DNA of 50,160 bases from Clostridiales bacterium (GTDB lineage: Bacteria; Bacillota; Clostridia; Oscillospirales; CAG-272): the NCBI GenBank assembly GCA_011957885.1, contig BLMO01000122.1, positions 1-50,160 on the forward strand, written 5' to 3'. Below are positions 15,473 to 25,616 of the stretch, piece by piece. Made by a program: the position numbers and the translations under genes. The number at the start of each line of letters is the position of its first letter. The first letter of the stretch is position 1. The notes below the pieces were generated by a model, which was not told the origin of the DNA, searched no databases, and saw only the letters and a program-made list of their open reading frames with translations.

Positions 15473-17065
15473 ATGAAAGATAAAGTTTTACTTCTATTTA
15501 TTTATGAACATACAAAAGATCCTTTACCGGAGGAAAGCGGCATTTGTATTATTGCGGCTTTGCTTCGGCAAGAGGGTTATAAGGTTACAGTAATATGTAA
15601 AAATGTTAATGATATTACTGTTGATGATCTAATTGATGAGCGGTCTGTACTGATTGGATACACCACTTATCAATTTAACAAAAATACCGTGAATCGGCAT
15701 ATAGCAATGATTAAGAAAAAATATCCGGAAATTAAATCTTTCATTGGTGGAATCTATGCTACATATAGTGGAAATGAAATGATGGAGGAAAACAATGCCA
15801 TTGATTTTTGTATACGGGGTGAAGGCGAGCATACTACAGTTGAGTTGCTAAAGGCCATAAACGGCGAACTTCAATTCTCGGAGGTAACAGGATTAACCTA
15901 TCGGTCAATGGGAAGGATCATTGAAAACCCAGATCGCGAACTCAATGACGACTTAGATACCCTACCGTTTGCAGCGCGTGATTTACTAAATGATGGTCCT
16001 CTTACTATTGCAAATATCCAAGGTTCCAGAGGCTGCTGTGCCAATTGTTCATTCTGTACAAGCAAAATTCAATGGAAAAAATGGCGGGGGCGTTCCATAA
16101 ACAATATTATTGATGAAATAGAATATTTAAAAAGGGACTATTCAATTAATGTTTATAATTTCTACGATAACAGCTTTGAGGATCCGGATAAATATCTTAA
16201 TAGAATCAGAGAATTTGCCAGTGAATTAAGCAAGAGAGAATTAAATATTTTTTACAATGTATACATTCGTGCTGATTTTTATAAAAAAGCTTCCGATTCT
16301 ATTATGAAGCTTTTGTTTGATACAGGTTTGCGCTCCGTTGAAATCGGTATTGAAGCTGCAAACGAACAGGATTTAGCTCTTTATAATAAAAAGACTACTG
16401 TCCAGGACAATGAAAAGATAATTGATTTTATAAATCAATATGGTATTATTTCTCATTTGGATTTTATTAATTTTAATCCATATTCTACAATAGATTCCAT
16501 TAAGAAAAACCTTGATTTTTTAATTCGGCATAACAGTATGTTTAATTTTTTTTCAAAATTAAATATATTCCCCAAAACTTCAATATATGAAAAAGTGGTT
16601 AGAGACGAATTGTATTCTCATCGTGACAGCGAAGGACTGGATCATTATAATTTTGTAGATCCGGTGATATCCATATTATGTAAGTATATTATTGGCATAA
16701 AGGATGACTTGATCGTCAATTACGATAATATGTTTAATCAAATGAAATGGCTAATGGTTTATATACCGCTTCAACTATCTTATATCAGCAACCGTCATCC
16801 TGTATCAAATTTGGCGGCGCATTCCTTAAAAGAATATTCGTTGAAAATAAAAACTTTAAACACTTCGATTAATGCCTTGCTATACAATTGGATCAGTGAT
16901 TTATTAAAATTATGTACAACAAGCAGTATGAAACAGCTACCTGAAAATTTGAGAAATCTTACGCATGATAAAAAGATTATGGAATCACTTCAAATATTAT
17001 TTCAACAAATTGTATCGTTGAACAAAAGGGTAAACAGATTAAATATTTATAGTACAGTGCAATAA
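15473..17065 (+). CDS. B12-binding-type radical SAM enzyme 2 of 4
   Basis: A 530-residue paralogue of the preceding enzyme. The N-terminal cobalamin-type domain runs from LLFIYEHTKDPLPEESGICI to the IRGEGEHTTVELL segment. C188, C192 and C195 (GCCANCSFC) form the cluster motif, and C189 inside it is an extra Cys. Then come KKWRGRSINNIIDEI, FYDNSFEDPDKYL, IRADFYKKASDSIM, GLRSVEIGIEAANEQDLALYNKK and FINFNPYSTIDSI. I chose ATG 15473 because GAGG lies 7 nt upstream; an in-frame ATG at 15458 overlaps the previous stop without a site. The gene is probably translated from the same mRNA as its neighbours. Compared with copy 1 it has the fuller KWRGR motif. The substrate is unknown. Confidence 0.85.
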   Translation: MKDKVLLLFIYEHTKDPLPEESGICIIAALLRQEGYKVTVICKNVNDITVDDLIDERSVLIGYTTYQFNKNTVNRHIAMIKKKYPEIKSFIGGIYATYSGNEMMEENNAIDFCIRGEGEHTTVELLKAINGELQFSEVTGLTYRSMGRIIENPDRELNDDLDTLPFAARDLLNDGPLTIANIQGSRGCCANCSFCTSKIQWKKWRGRSINNIIDEIEYLKRDYSINVYNFYDNSFEDPDKYLNRIREFASELSKRELNIFYNVYIRADFYKKASDSIMKLLFDTGLRSVEIGIEAANEQDLALYNKKTTVQDNEKIIDFINQYGIISHLDFINFNPYSTIDSIKKNLDFLIRHNSMFNFFSKLNIFPKTSIYEKVVRDELYSHRDSEGLDHYNFVDPVISILCKYIIGIKDDLIVNYDNMFNQMKWLMVYIPLQLSYISNRHPVSNLAAHSLKEYSLKIKTLNTSINALLYNWISDLLKLCTTSSMKQLPENLRNLTHDKKIMESLQILFQQIVSLNKRVNRLNIYSTVQ

Positions 17066-17094
17066 ATAAATTTAAGTATGAAAGGGAGGAGCTT

Positions 17095-18717
17095 ATGATA
17101 AATAAGGTAGCGTTAGCAGTCATTACTGAAAAGAATAATCAAGAGGAATTGGGAATTTGTTATATAGGTGCATTATTGCAAAAACATAATTACTTAGTTA
17201 CTTTGTTTTCTAATAATAATGTGACAATCATAAAGGAAAGATTGGAAAAATATCAACCGGATTTTGTTGGTTTTTGCGTCTATGACAAGACATATATTCA
17301 GACAATTAACTTGTGTAAAGAAATGAAGAAAAAATTCCCTAAGTTAGTTATAGTTCTGGGTGGGAGGAAAGCATCCGATTCATCTGAAGAAATCTTAAAA
17401 GAATGTGATGTTGTGGATTATGTTATAACTGGTGAAGGCGAATATGCCATGTTGAATTTAATCAATAACCTTAACAGCAAAACACCGATAAACGATCTTC
17501 CAAATCTGACATATCGTTCAAATGGTGCGGTTATTCGCAATAAAAATGCAAGAACTATTGAAAACCTTGATACACTGCCACACCCCATGCGAACGATTTT
17601 AGCAGAAGAAAAACTTAATACTGCGAATATACTTTCATCTCGTGGCTGTACGCAGAACTGCAGTTTTTGTTCATCCCCTGTTTTTTGGGAATCTGGGAAT
17701 TGTTCAAAACGATGGAGAGGTCGTGACACGATGGATGTGTTGAACGAAATTAGGGAGATTTACGAAAAATACAATATCCGCTATTACAAATTTTTAGACT
17801 GCAGTTTTGAGGATCCAGACTATAAACTTGAACGATCAATGAAGATGGCTAAGCTATTGTTGGACAGTGGGATGGACATTTCATATATGGTTCAATTTCG
17901 TCCGGATATTTACAAAAAGGCATTGTTAAAGGAAGGATATATGCAAACGCTTGTCGAGTCTGGCTTAGCTGCAGTGTTTATTGGAATTGAAGCCGGGAAT
18001 GATGATGATCTTGCATTATACAATAAGGGGGTCACTGTTAATGAAAATTATGCATGTTTAGATTATTTTTCAAAATATGATATCCTGGTTAAATTCGGGT
18101 TTATTTCAATCAATCCCTTTTCAACTGTGAAACGGCTTCGGGAAAATGTGGATTTTCTCTATAAGACCAGAATGGCATCACGCTTCTATATGATTCGCAA
18201 CTATCAAGTCATTGAAAAATCATCACTTTTTAAAAAGTTGAAAGATGACGGTTTATATTATTATAATGAAAACAAAAAAATTCATGATTATGTATGCAAA
18301 GATAAAACGATTGACAAAATGAGTAAATTCGCAATCAAATATTTTAATCAGTATAACGGGGAAAAATTATATGTTTTAAAGTATTTCATTGAAATATTTG
18401 ATGAAAAAATCGCTTTTATTAAAAGTTACTATAAACGAAGAAACCCATCGGTTTATGATATGGTAGAATCTTATAATCGCATGTATCTAAAGGTGATGAA
18501 TGATTTAAACGAGAAAAGCAGGGATTGGTTTGTTCAGCTTTTGGATTTAGCTGAAACAGGTTGGGATGAAAAACTCGTTGAACGTGTGGTACAAAAAGTA
18601 TTTCCCTATAGTTACTTAGATGAAATTTATACGAAAATGCTAATCATTCATAAAGAACTTTATAAATATTTGCTTGACATAAATGTCAAAGATGCTAACT
18701 ATCTGCTTTATGTTTAA
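17095..18717 (+). CDS. B12-binding-type radical SAM enzyme 3 of 4
   Basis: A 540-residue paralogue with a strong ribosome site (GGGAGGAG, about 6 nt upstream). N-terminal domain: EELGICYIGALLQKHNYLV, VGFCVYDK, VIVLGGRKASDSSEEI and VITGEGEYAMLNL. Cluster cysteines are C185, C189 and C192 (GCTQNCSFC). Next come WRGRDTMDVLNEI, FLDCSFEDPDYKL, QFRPDIYKKALLK, GLAAVFIGIEAGNDDDLALYNKG and GFISINPFSTVKRL. It differs from the others by PD for AD in the RADFYKK motif and by a short insert after the cluster motif (WESGNCSKRWRGR). The stop falls 18 bp before the glycosyltransferase start. It is likely a tailoring enzyme of the locus. Confidence 0.85.
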   Translation: MINKVALAVITEKNNQEELGICYIGALLQKHNYLVTLFSNNNVTIIKERLEKYQPDFVGFCVYDKTYIQTINLCKEMKKKFPKLVIVLGGRKASDSSEEILKECDVVDYVITGEGEYAMLNLINNLNSKTPINDLPNLTYRSNGAVIRNKNARTIENLDTLPHPMRTILAEEKLNTANILSSRGCTQNCSFCSSPVFWESGNCSKRWRGRDTMDVLNEIREIYEKYNIRYYKFLDCSFEDPDYKLERSMKMAKLLLDSGMDISYMVQFRPDIYKKALLKEGYMQTLVESGLAAVFIGIEAGNDDDLALYNKGVTVNENYACLDYFSKYDILVKFGFISINPFSTVKRLRENVDFLYKTRMASRFYMIRNYQVIEKSSLFKKLKDDGLYYYNENKKIHDYVCKDKTIDKMSKFAIKYFNQYNGEKLYVLKYFIEIFDEKIAFIKSYYKRRNPSVYDMVESYNRMYLKVMNDLNEKSRDWFVQLLDLAETGWDEKLVERVVQKVFPYSYLDEIYTKMLIIHKELYKYLLDINVKDANYLLYV

Positions 18718-18735
18718 AAATTGGTAGGCTTGACT

Positions 18736-19983
18736 ATGCGAATTTTAATGTTCATTAACCCATTTTGGAGTCATGTGAATCCTAATTTGGCATTGGTCCA
18801 CGAACTTATAAAAAAAGGCGTGGATGTAGTTTTTTTTACTACTCCAATATTCAAGCCCTTTTTATCTAAATTATGTGAGGTTTCATTGTATCCAGATGAT
18901 GAGAGCCTTTTCGACTGGGGAATTGAAAAGAAAGTCAAAAACATAAATGTAGGAATCCGAAAAATTGTTGACTATTACAATCGAAATTTTGATAAGCCAT
19001 TTGTCAGGCTTTTTTCTTTTGCCAAAGACATGATAAGACAATTTGCTCCAACTTGTATTATTTATGATTATTTTGACGCAAGCTGGGCGAAGGATGCCGC
19101 AAACGCCTGCGGCGTAATTTCTATTGCATCCTCTCCTACATATGCAATAAACAGGGCAATGTTTTTGAAGAAACCATCTGAATTTGCGCGGTATGTGTGG
19201 AGAATTCCTATTGATTCAAAATTGACGAATACAGATAGGGGGATTATCAAATTGGCAGAACACATTTCACGGAGGATCTGCTATGAAAAGAATTTAAAAA
19301 AATTTGATCTATTTGAAATTGGTAATTCTGATTATCTAAATTTGATTTACACCTCTCGCGATTTACAGCCATATGCAGAATATTTTGATGATAAATTTTT
19401 GTTTGTAGGCTGTCAAGTTTTCAAAGTTGATCCAACACCCATAGATTTTATTAGCCAATTGGAAAACCACCCAATTATATATTTTTCACTGGGCTCTACG
19501 ATCCGAAGTGCAGATAAAGATTTGATGAAAGTATGTGTTGATGGGTTGAAGTCTATGTATTCTCCTGTCATAATGTCGATCGGACCGTATGTAGAACCAC
19601 AAGAGATTGCAGCAAATATTGGGAGGCAATTTATTCTTCGTGAACATGTGCCTCAGCTTGATGTGCTCCGATATACGGATGTGTTTATTACCCATTGTGG
19701 GCATAACAGCGTTAAAGAGGCGCTCCTGGCAGGTATTCCAATGGTTTGCATACCGATCCAAACTGATCAATTTATTAATGCGAAAGTTATTTGTGACAAT
19801 GGTGCTGGCGTTTATTTAGAACGAGAGGGTTTGACTGGAGAAATGCTCTGTAAAGCAGTAAAATATGTACTGAAAAATCACAAATCCATGAAGGAAAAAG
19901 CGCAGCTTATGGGTGAGTCATTACGTCAATCCTTAGAATTTGAATGTGCTGTGGAAAAAATCATGGATTTAGCAAAATTTTAA
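18736..19983 (+). CDS. MGT/UGT-family glycosyltransferase (GT-B fold)
   Basis: A 415-residue glycosyltransferase of the macrolide/UDP-glucuronosyl type. The acceptor-domain start is MRILMFINPFWSHVNPNLALV, with the His that serves as catalytic base in this family. The nucleotide-sugar motif near 316-345 reads VFITHCGHNSVKEALLAGIP, then MVCIPIQTDQFINA, which matches the HCGxNSxxEALxxGxPxxxxPxxxDQxxNA signature. I chose ATG 18736, with GGTAGG upstream; the frame is open from TTG 18721. There is no membrane segment. It most likely attaches a sugar to the pathway product or an intermediate, or glycosylates it for self-resistance as many MGT proteins do. It sits between the radical SAM tandem and the second A-T protein. 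Confidence 0.85.
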   Translation: MRILMFINPFWSHVNPNLALVHELIKKGVDVVFFTTPIFKPFLSKLCEVSLYPDDESLFDWGIEKKVKNINVGIRKIVDYYNRNFDKPFVRLFSFAKDMIRQFAPTCIIYDYFDASWAKDAANACGVISIASSPTYAINRAMFLKKPSEFARYVWRIPIDSKLTNTDRGIIKLAEHISRRICYEKNLKKFDLFEIGNSDYLNLIYTSRDLQPYAEYFDDKFLFVGCQVFKVDPTPIDFISQLENHPIIYFSLGSTIRSADKDLMKVCVDGLKSMYSPVIMSIGPYVEPQEIAANIGRQFILREHVPQLDVLRYTDVFITHCGHNSVKEALLAGIPMVCIPIQTDQFINAKVICDNGAGVYLEREGLTGEMLCKAVKYVLKNHKSMKEKAQLMGESLRQSLEFECAVEKIMDLAKF

Positions 19984-20004
19984 TATAAGGGAAATGATCA
20001 TTTT

Positions 20005-22413
20005 ATGACAAATGGAATAAATGTGGATATAGGAAAGGCGCATAGCTGTTATGTGGCTGCAACGCAAAGTATAGAATCCCTGCTTTCAATATACCGGCAA
20101 AACTGCAGGACATCAACTAAAATCGTAAGTGCGGATGTTAATTTAAGTTCATCGTCTTCAGAAATTTTAAATTTGCAGATTTTTACAACAAGGATGTTAT
20201 TCCTTTTACATGTTGCTTTTCAAAAAATGACTGGTAGGAATTATTCCTTAATTTATACACTTCAAAACGGTAGTGACGGGTGTAATTCACTTTCCCCTAT
20301 GTTGTTACAAATACCAGATGGCAGTACATGTCAGTCAGTTCTGGACAATATTACACAGTTTTTTGATAATATGAATGAAAAAAAGTATGAAAACATTCGA
20401 AACGACAAATTGATTTCGTCAAGTGCAAAAGTAATAATAGCGCAAGAGATAGACCATGATATTTATTCGGAGATCGATGATGTTGCGCTGCTCTTTCAAA
20501 TAAGCAGACGGCAGAAAGGATTTGCGTTGTGTGTGTCATACCATGAAGGAGTTTATTCTACTGATTTTATAGAAGCTGTCGTATCAAGTTTATTAAATCT
20601 GGAAGAAACAGCTTTTTTAGCACCCGATATGTATATCAGTGATTTGTGCCTTACACGAGATTTTACACGTCTATCTGGTATACAGGTGCCTGTAAAAGAT
20701 TTCATACAACAGTTTTATACGATTCCGTCTGGGTCGGAAGATAAAATCGCTGTTATTCAGTTTTGTCAGAATTCTTTTAATCCATTGTCGGAAAATGTTC
20801 ATACTGAGGGAATGACATATGGTCAGTTGCATAGATTATCTGATCGTCTATCAATTGAAATTTTACAAAATTCACAAGATAAAGATAAAATTGTTTCGAT
20901 TTGTGTCAGAGATAGAAGGTTGCTGGTAGCTTCTGTTTTGGCAGTAATCAAATCTGGTCGTCCATTTTCTTGTATTTTGCCTTTGTTTCCTAATAATCTT
21001 AAAAAACAAATTGTGGAGAATAATGCAAGTGAACTTCTTCTTTGTGACAGCTCTTTTTCTTTTGGCGGCGTGAAAACTATTACTGTTGATACGAGTAAAT
21101 TAGCAGGAGGATCGACTCTCAATTTCAGCGATTTAAAAGGCAAGAGCGAGATAGCTTATGCAGTGCAAACTTCTGGTACTACCGGTACACCCAAAAGGGT
21201 TACAGTAAAACGTAGCAGTTTAAATAACTATTTATCTTGGCGAAATACGCATTATCCAATTTCTTCAAAAGATATAACATTGATACTGCTAAACGAAAAT
21301 TCGGATGCTTTTTTGGGTAGTTTACTGCCGGCTTTACTGGCAGAAAGTACCATTCTTATCGGAGAGTTGACTGACCAACGCAATTATGAAGCAATTGCAA
21401 AAATACAAGCCGCTTTTAATGTTACGAATTTTAGTGCAACCCCCCGAATGCTCCAGGCTTTGTTGCAGAGCGGCAATTGTGACCAATTCCAGTATATTCA
21501 AAGTATCATTGTTGGCGGCGAATCATCGGATCCTTCATTGTTTGATCTTGTTTCAGAAAAATGTCCTGATTGTGCCAGACTTATTCATGAATATGGTTTA
21601 ACGGAGACAACGATTACATGCTGTGCAAATACTGATTGGAGTAAAAAACATTCAAAATGTATTGGAACGCCAATTCAGAATACAGAAATCTTTATAATGG
21701 ATAACGATAAAAAACCAATGCCCGCGTATTTACCTGGTATGATCTTTGTAGGAGGAACATGTGTAGCCTCGGTGGATAATGATAATAACTGTGAGGGCAT
21801 GTTTAATACATTAGATGTTGGATACTATGATAAAGACGGGTTAATTTATTTTGTCGGTCGCCGTAGAAATGATTATAAGATTAATGGTGTAAGATTTAAT
21901 GAAGAAGAAATCCGATCGATATTATTGAAGCAACCCGGTGTTGATGAAGTGGTTTCTTTTTTGGCGGATAATGGAAATCATCAGCGAGTCATAGTTTATG
22001 TGACTGGCAAAAACTCATTGAACTCGCAAGATTTATCCCGCAAACTGAACGAAGAATTATATTTACAGCACATACCTGTTACCCTTCTTTGTGTCGATAA
22101 GCTTCCGACTGACTTAAACGAGAAATTAGGAACCCAGGAGTTATACGCTAAATCAGCGAATGTTCCTGAACTCTCGGGATACAACTCCATTAAAGACAAA
22201 GTTCGGTACTACTGGGGACAGGCTTTAAATTTGCAGGAATTTGATGATAAGAAAACATTTTTTGAATTGGGAGGGAATTCTATTCTTTTAACAAAAATGT
22301 ATAAGAAAATACAGACAGAACAAAATTGGGAAAAACTAAAGATGGTTGACTTTTTCAAGTTTCCGACGATAGATTCGCTTGCTGAATATATTAAGACATT
22401 AGGTTATTCCTAA
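20005..22413 (+). CDS. NRPS-like protein: degenerate N-terminal domain, A domain, T domain
   Basis: An 802-residue protein. Residues 1 to about 230 look like a worn condensation-type half without an HHxxxDG motif. The adenylation domain follows: A3 TSGTTGTPKRVTV (from about 389), A5 HEYGLTETT (about 528), A7 LDVGYYDKDG (normally TGD), A8 GRRRNDYKINGVRFNEEE and A10 PTDLNEKLG, which keeps the Lys but not the usual PNGK. In the A4 region the Asp expected for amino acid substrates appears retained (NSDAFLGSLLPALL). The carrier motif is FFELGGNSILLTKMY with Ser759. It probably loads an alpha-amino acid. The weak A7 and A10 leave activity open. Ribosome site TAAGGGAAA lies further upstream than usual. 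Confidence 0.8.
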   Translation: MTNGINVDIGKAHSCYVAATQSIESLLSIYRQNCRTSTKIVSADVNLSSSSSEILNLQIFTTRMLFLLHVAFQKMTGRNYSLIYTLQNGSDGCNSLSPMLLQIPDGSTCQSVLDNITQFFDNMNEKKYENIRNDKLISSSAKVIIAQEIDHDIYSEIDDVALLFQISRRQKGFALCVSYHEGVYSTDFIEAVVSSLLNLEETAFLAPDMYISDLCLTRDFTRLSGIQVPVKDFIQQFYTIPSGSEDKIAVIQFCQNSFNPLSENVHTEGMTYGQLHRLSDRLSIEILQNSQDKDKIVSICVRDRRLLVASVLAVIKSGRPFSCILPLFPNNLKKQIVENNASELLLCDSSFSFGGVKTITVDTSKLAGGSTLNFSDLKGKSEIAYAVQTSGTTGTPKRVTVKRSSLNNYLSWRNTHYPISSKDITLILLNENSDAFLGSLLPALLAESTILIGELTDQRNYEAIAKIQAAFNVTNFSATPRMLQALLQSGNCDQFQYIQSIIVGGESSDPSLFDLVSEKCPDCARLIHEYGLTETTITCCANTDWSKKHSKCIGTPIQNTEIFIMDNDKKPMPAYLPGMIFVGGTCVASVDNDNNCEGMFNTLDVGYYDKDGLIYFVGRRRNDYKINGVRFNEEEIRSILLKQPGVDEVVSFLADNGNHQRVIVYVTGKNSLNSQDLSRKLNEELYLQHIPVTLLCVDKLPTDLNEKLGTQELYAKSANVPELSGYNSIKDKVRYYWGQALNLQEFDDKKTFFELGGNSILLTKMYKKIQTEQNWEKLKMVDFFKFPTIDSLAEYIKTLGYS

Positions 22414-22432
22414 CTCAAAAAGGAGTGGTGCT

Positions 22433-24056
22433 ATGATTATAATTGGAATTGGCGGATCAGACCATAATGTATCCAGTTGTTTACTGGAGGATGGCGAATT
22501 AAAAGTATATATTGAAGAGGAGCGCCTTTCCAAAGAGAAACATGGAAACGGTGTGAAATCATCAATGTTAAAGTCAGTTGATTATTGTCTGGAGTATATG
22601 GGTTTAAAATACGAAGACGTGGACTACTTTGTTTCCAATGATTTATATTGCCCAAGGTTAAACAATAAAAAAGATTGTATGAATAAACTGATACGAATTA
22701 ACCATCATTTGGCTCATATGGCTAGTGCATACTATCTTTCCGGATTTGATCAGGCGGCTATATTTGTTTCTGACGGCTCGGGTAGTGTTGTATCTCATTT
22801 CCATGTGGAAACCATGACCTTGGGATTTGCTAGTAATAAATGTTTTAAGGTATTAGACAAAATTTATGGAAGCAATACTTTGAATCCCGAATCCAGTAAT
22901 GTAGTTAAAGGAAATTCATTTGGAAGATTTTATTCAAAGGTATCAAACTTATGTGGATTTGAATTGCATAATGATGGAAAACTTATGGGCTTGGCTTCTT
23001 ACGGAACTCCAAGGTTTGTTAATCTATTTCGTTCCTTTTTTCGATTAACAGTAACACCTTATGGTCTGGATGTTATTGTTGATTTTGACGCTCAATTTAA
23101 AGATTTGTATAAAAAACTGTATGAAGAGACAAATGAAGAAAAAAATTCCAGCTGCGTGCGGATTATGCCTATGCTGCACAGGCGCTCATAGAAGAAAAAA
23201 CATACGAGATTTTGAATTATTTGTATGAAAAAAGTAAATGTCCTAATCTGTGTTATGCTGGGGGAACGGCCTTAAACAGTGTATTAAATGGAAAAATAAA
23301 AAAATGACCCCTTTCGATTACGTATATATCCCACCAGTACCAAATGATTCCGGGACAGCAATTGGTGCAGCATTGTATGGATATTATAATCTTTTTACTG
23401 ACAAAAAACCAACTTACCGACAATTAAATTCTGCTTTTTGGGGAAGAGATTATGACAAAGACAGTTATTTGAAAGCGATATACAAATATGGTGACCGCAT
23501 TATTGTGGAGGAGATGTACTCTACCAAATCTGTGGTTGATGACTTAATTCAAAAAAGGGTCATAGGTTGGTATCAGGGACGATCAGAAGTTGGTCCGCGT
23601 GCCCTTGGCAACCGAAGTATACTTGCTGATCCACGGCATGCGGAAATGAAAGATATTATTAACAGTAAAGTAAAATTTCGTGAGAGTTTTCGGCCTTTTG
23701 CACCAATTGTCATGGAAGAACATGTATTAGAATATTTTGATACCGACTTCATTCCAAACCCATTTATGTTGTATGTAGGTCTGGTAAAAGAAGAAAAAAA
23801 GGAGTTGATTCCAGCAGTGACGCATGTTGATGGTACGGCCAGACTGCAGACTCTCAATCAAAAGGAAAGTCCAAAACTGTACGATGTTCTGAGTGCTTTT
23901 TATAAAAGGACGGGGGTTTCCGTGTTGTTAAACACATCGTTTAACACAAAAGGAAAACCAATGGTTGAAACACCGATGGATGCAATAGAGTGCATGTTGT
24001 CATGTGGCATGGATGTGCTTTATTTAGGAAACTATAGAATAACAAAAAGAAGGTGA
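22433..24056 (+). pseudogene. NodU/CmcH-family O-carbamoyltransferase, split by two frameshifts
   Basis: The three frames together give a complete carbamoyltransferase of about 540 residues. The N-terminal Kae1-like domain has MIIIGIGGSDHNVSSCLLED, EEERLSKEKHGNG, the metal-binding INHHLAHMASAYYLSGF and VSDGSGS. The centre (to 23304) reads KFQLRADYAYAAQALIEE and LCYAGGTALNSVLNGKI. The C-terminal YrdC-like part has YIPPVPNDSGTAIGAAL, GRSEVGPRALGNRSILADPR, FRESFRPFAPIV and NTSFNTKGKPMVETP. Both breaks fall in runs of seven A (23139-23145 and 23298-23304), and one added A in each restores the frame. These enzymes transfer carbamoyl from carbamoyl phosphate to a hydroxyl, often on a sugar, which fits the neighbouring glycosyltransferase. 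The residues are otherwise intact, so the gene may well be functional in the organism. Confidence 0.85.
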
Positions 24057-24063
24057 TACGAAA

Positions 24064-25359
24064 ATGGACTACTCTTATTCGAAACATTATATACCGGAAC
24101 AAAAGAAACCGAAGTTTGATTTAACGAATCAATTATTTATTCCTTCTTACGGGTGGAACAAAAACCACTATTATCATTACGTCAATTTTGATGATCTGAG
24201 TTACAAACACTGGAAAGTTTCTTACAAAAGTGATTATGAAAACATGCAAAACCGTTTGAAAAGTAATGTTGACTATTCCCCCAATAATGACTTGCTGGAC
24301 CACATAAATTTTTCTTTTGTACCCCATTCATCAATCATACATAATGATCGTGTATATGTGTTTTCTGTTAATGCTGTTTATTTCACCGTCATTGATACTA
24401 AGTTGAATACAGTATGTCAGGTTTATGAAGAACAACAAAAGATGATTTCCTCCACCAACGTAATTGTCGGTGATTCTTTATTTTATGGAAGATATAGTGC
24501 GGAGGATCGGTTAAAGAACATTGTTTACGGTACTCCCATACCATCAGAAATTGTATGCCTGAATTTAAAAACATTGCAAACCGAAGTGATTTGCATGTTT
24601 GAGAGTTGCAATATTATACACAGCGTATCGGTTAATCCGGAAGGAAGGTATATTATTGCCATATCGACAACAGCGGACCCTTATATACCTTTCTCCCAAA
24701 GGAAAAAAACATACAGTGAAGATGAATTAAAGAAAATGCTTGATGCAGGATTGAAAGATTCTCAAGTCCATATTTTTGATAGAAAACAAAGAACTTATCA
24801 GGTAATCTTGATGAATGATTCACCAGCCCATGTAGAGTTTGGTAATGACCCTAACACCTGTTATATTTCTTCTCACAGCCTGGGAGTGAATCCTTATGAT
24901 GGTTTTGTCTATTGTTTTGGAAAAGGAGCGATAAATCGGTTAACACTTGGTCAGACAAGTAAAGTAACCCAAAAATATCAAGGAGAGGATTTTTCAAGAT
25001 TATCGACGCATAAAGTGTACGAAAGGAACGGTAAGCAATTTATTGCAGTTACCGTTTATCCGCAACAAATCTATATTATCGAAGCGGAGAGTATGCGGCT
25101 TACAGCGAAGATAAAACTGGCAGATTCAATCATGCCTGCAACTTTGCAGCATGGCGCATATCGTTATCCAAGGGTGGACAAGACTCCGTTTTCCGTTCAT
25201 CCAATAAATGATTCTCCGTATTTTCTCCTTATTACAGGAAAAGCGATACAGGTATATAATTATGACAAAATGGAAGAGGAATATAGATATCTGTATAATG
25301 TATTAAAAGATCCCATAGCGGTTTTAGGCCATTCATATAAAAATGAAAGAGAGGTTTAA
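24064..25359 (+). CDS. Predicted beta-propeller-type protein of unknown role
   Basis: A 431-residue protein with no family I can name. Repeated strand-turn patterns (HNDRVYVFSVNAVYFTVIDT, IIHSVSVNPEGRYIIAISTT, SSHSLGVNPYDGFVYCFGKG, FIAVTVYPQQIYIIEAESM) suggest a WD40/lactonase-like propeller. There is no signal peptide, so it is probably cytoplasmic. Conserved-looking HVEFGNDPNTCYISSHSLG could line a central pocket. It is translated just after the carbamoyltransferase (7-bp gap) and just before a carrier protein (3-bp gap), so it likely acts within the pathway, either as an isomerase/cyclase-like enzyme or a scaffold. That role is a guess from context. Confidence 0.5.
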   Translation: MDYSYSKHYIPEQKKPKFDLTNQLFIPSYGWNKNHYYHYVNFDDLSYKHWKVSYKSDYENMQNRLKSNVDYSPNNDLLDHINFSFVPHSSIIHNDRVYVFSVNAVYFTVIDTKLNTVCQVYEEQQKMISSTNVIVGDSLFYGRYSAEDRLKNIVYGTPIPSEIVCLNLKTLQTEVICMFESCNIIHSVSVNPEGRYIIAISTTADPYIPFSQRKKTYSEDELKKMLDAGLKDSQVHIFDRKQRTYQVILMNDSPAHVEFGNDPNTCYISSHSLGVNPYDGFVYCFGKGAINRLTLGQTSKVTQKYQGEDFSRLSTHKVYERNGKQFIAVTVYPQQIYIIEAESMRLTAKIKLADSIMPATLQHGAYRYPRVDKTPFSVHPINDSPYFLLITGKAIQVYNYDKMEEEYRYLYNVLKDPIAVLGHSYKNEREV

Positions 25360-25362
25360 CTA

Positions 25363-25614
25363 ATGTATACTAAAAATGATGTATTTGAGCAGGTAAAAAA
25401 AATAATTGCGGAAAATCTGGAGATTGATGGTCAAGATATTCAACTGGATCATATGCTTTCAGTGTATATTAAGGACTCGATTAATTTTATTAAAGTAGTT
25501 GTTGGAATTGAAACAGTTTTTGATGTAGAATTTACAGACAAGGATTTGGAAACGGATAATTTTACAAATGTTGAAAGTTTGGTCTTACATGTGTTAACCA
25601 AATTAGAACAATAA
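25363..25614 (+). CDS. Discrete acyl/peptidyl carrier protein
   Basis: An 83-residue carrier protein. The pantetheine-attachment motif is KDSINFIKVVV with Ser at about 39, followed by the typical helix III region FDVEFTDKDLETDNFTNVESLV. The length matches free ACPs. AGAGAGGTTTAACTA supplies the ribosome site, 3 bp after the propeller-protein stop. The next gene, a second carrier-like protein, begins 2 bp after its stop. It would present intermediates to the acyltransferase-like BtrH protein encoded next but one, an arrangement also seen with BtrI and BtrH in the butirosin pathway. Confidence 0.85.
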   Translation: MYTKNDVFEQVKKIIAENLEIDGQDIQLDHMLSVYIKDSINFIKVVVGIETVFDVEFTDKDLETDNFTNVESLVLHVLTKLEQ

Positions 25615-25616
25615 TT

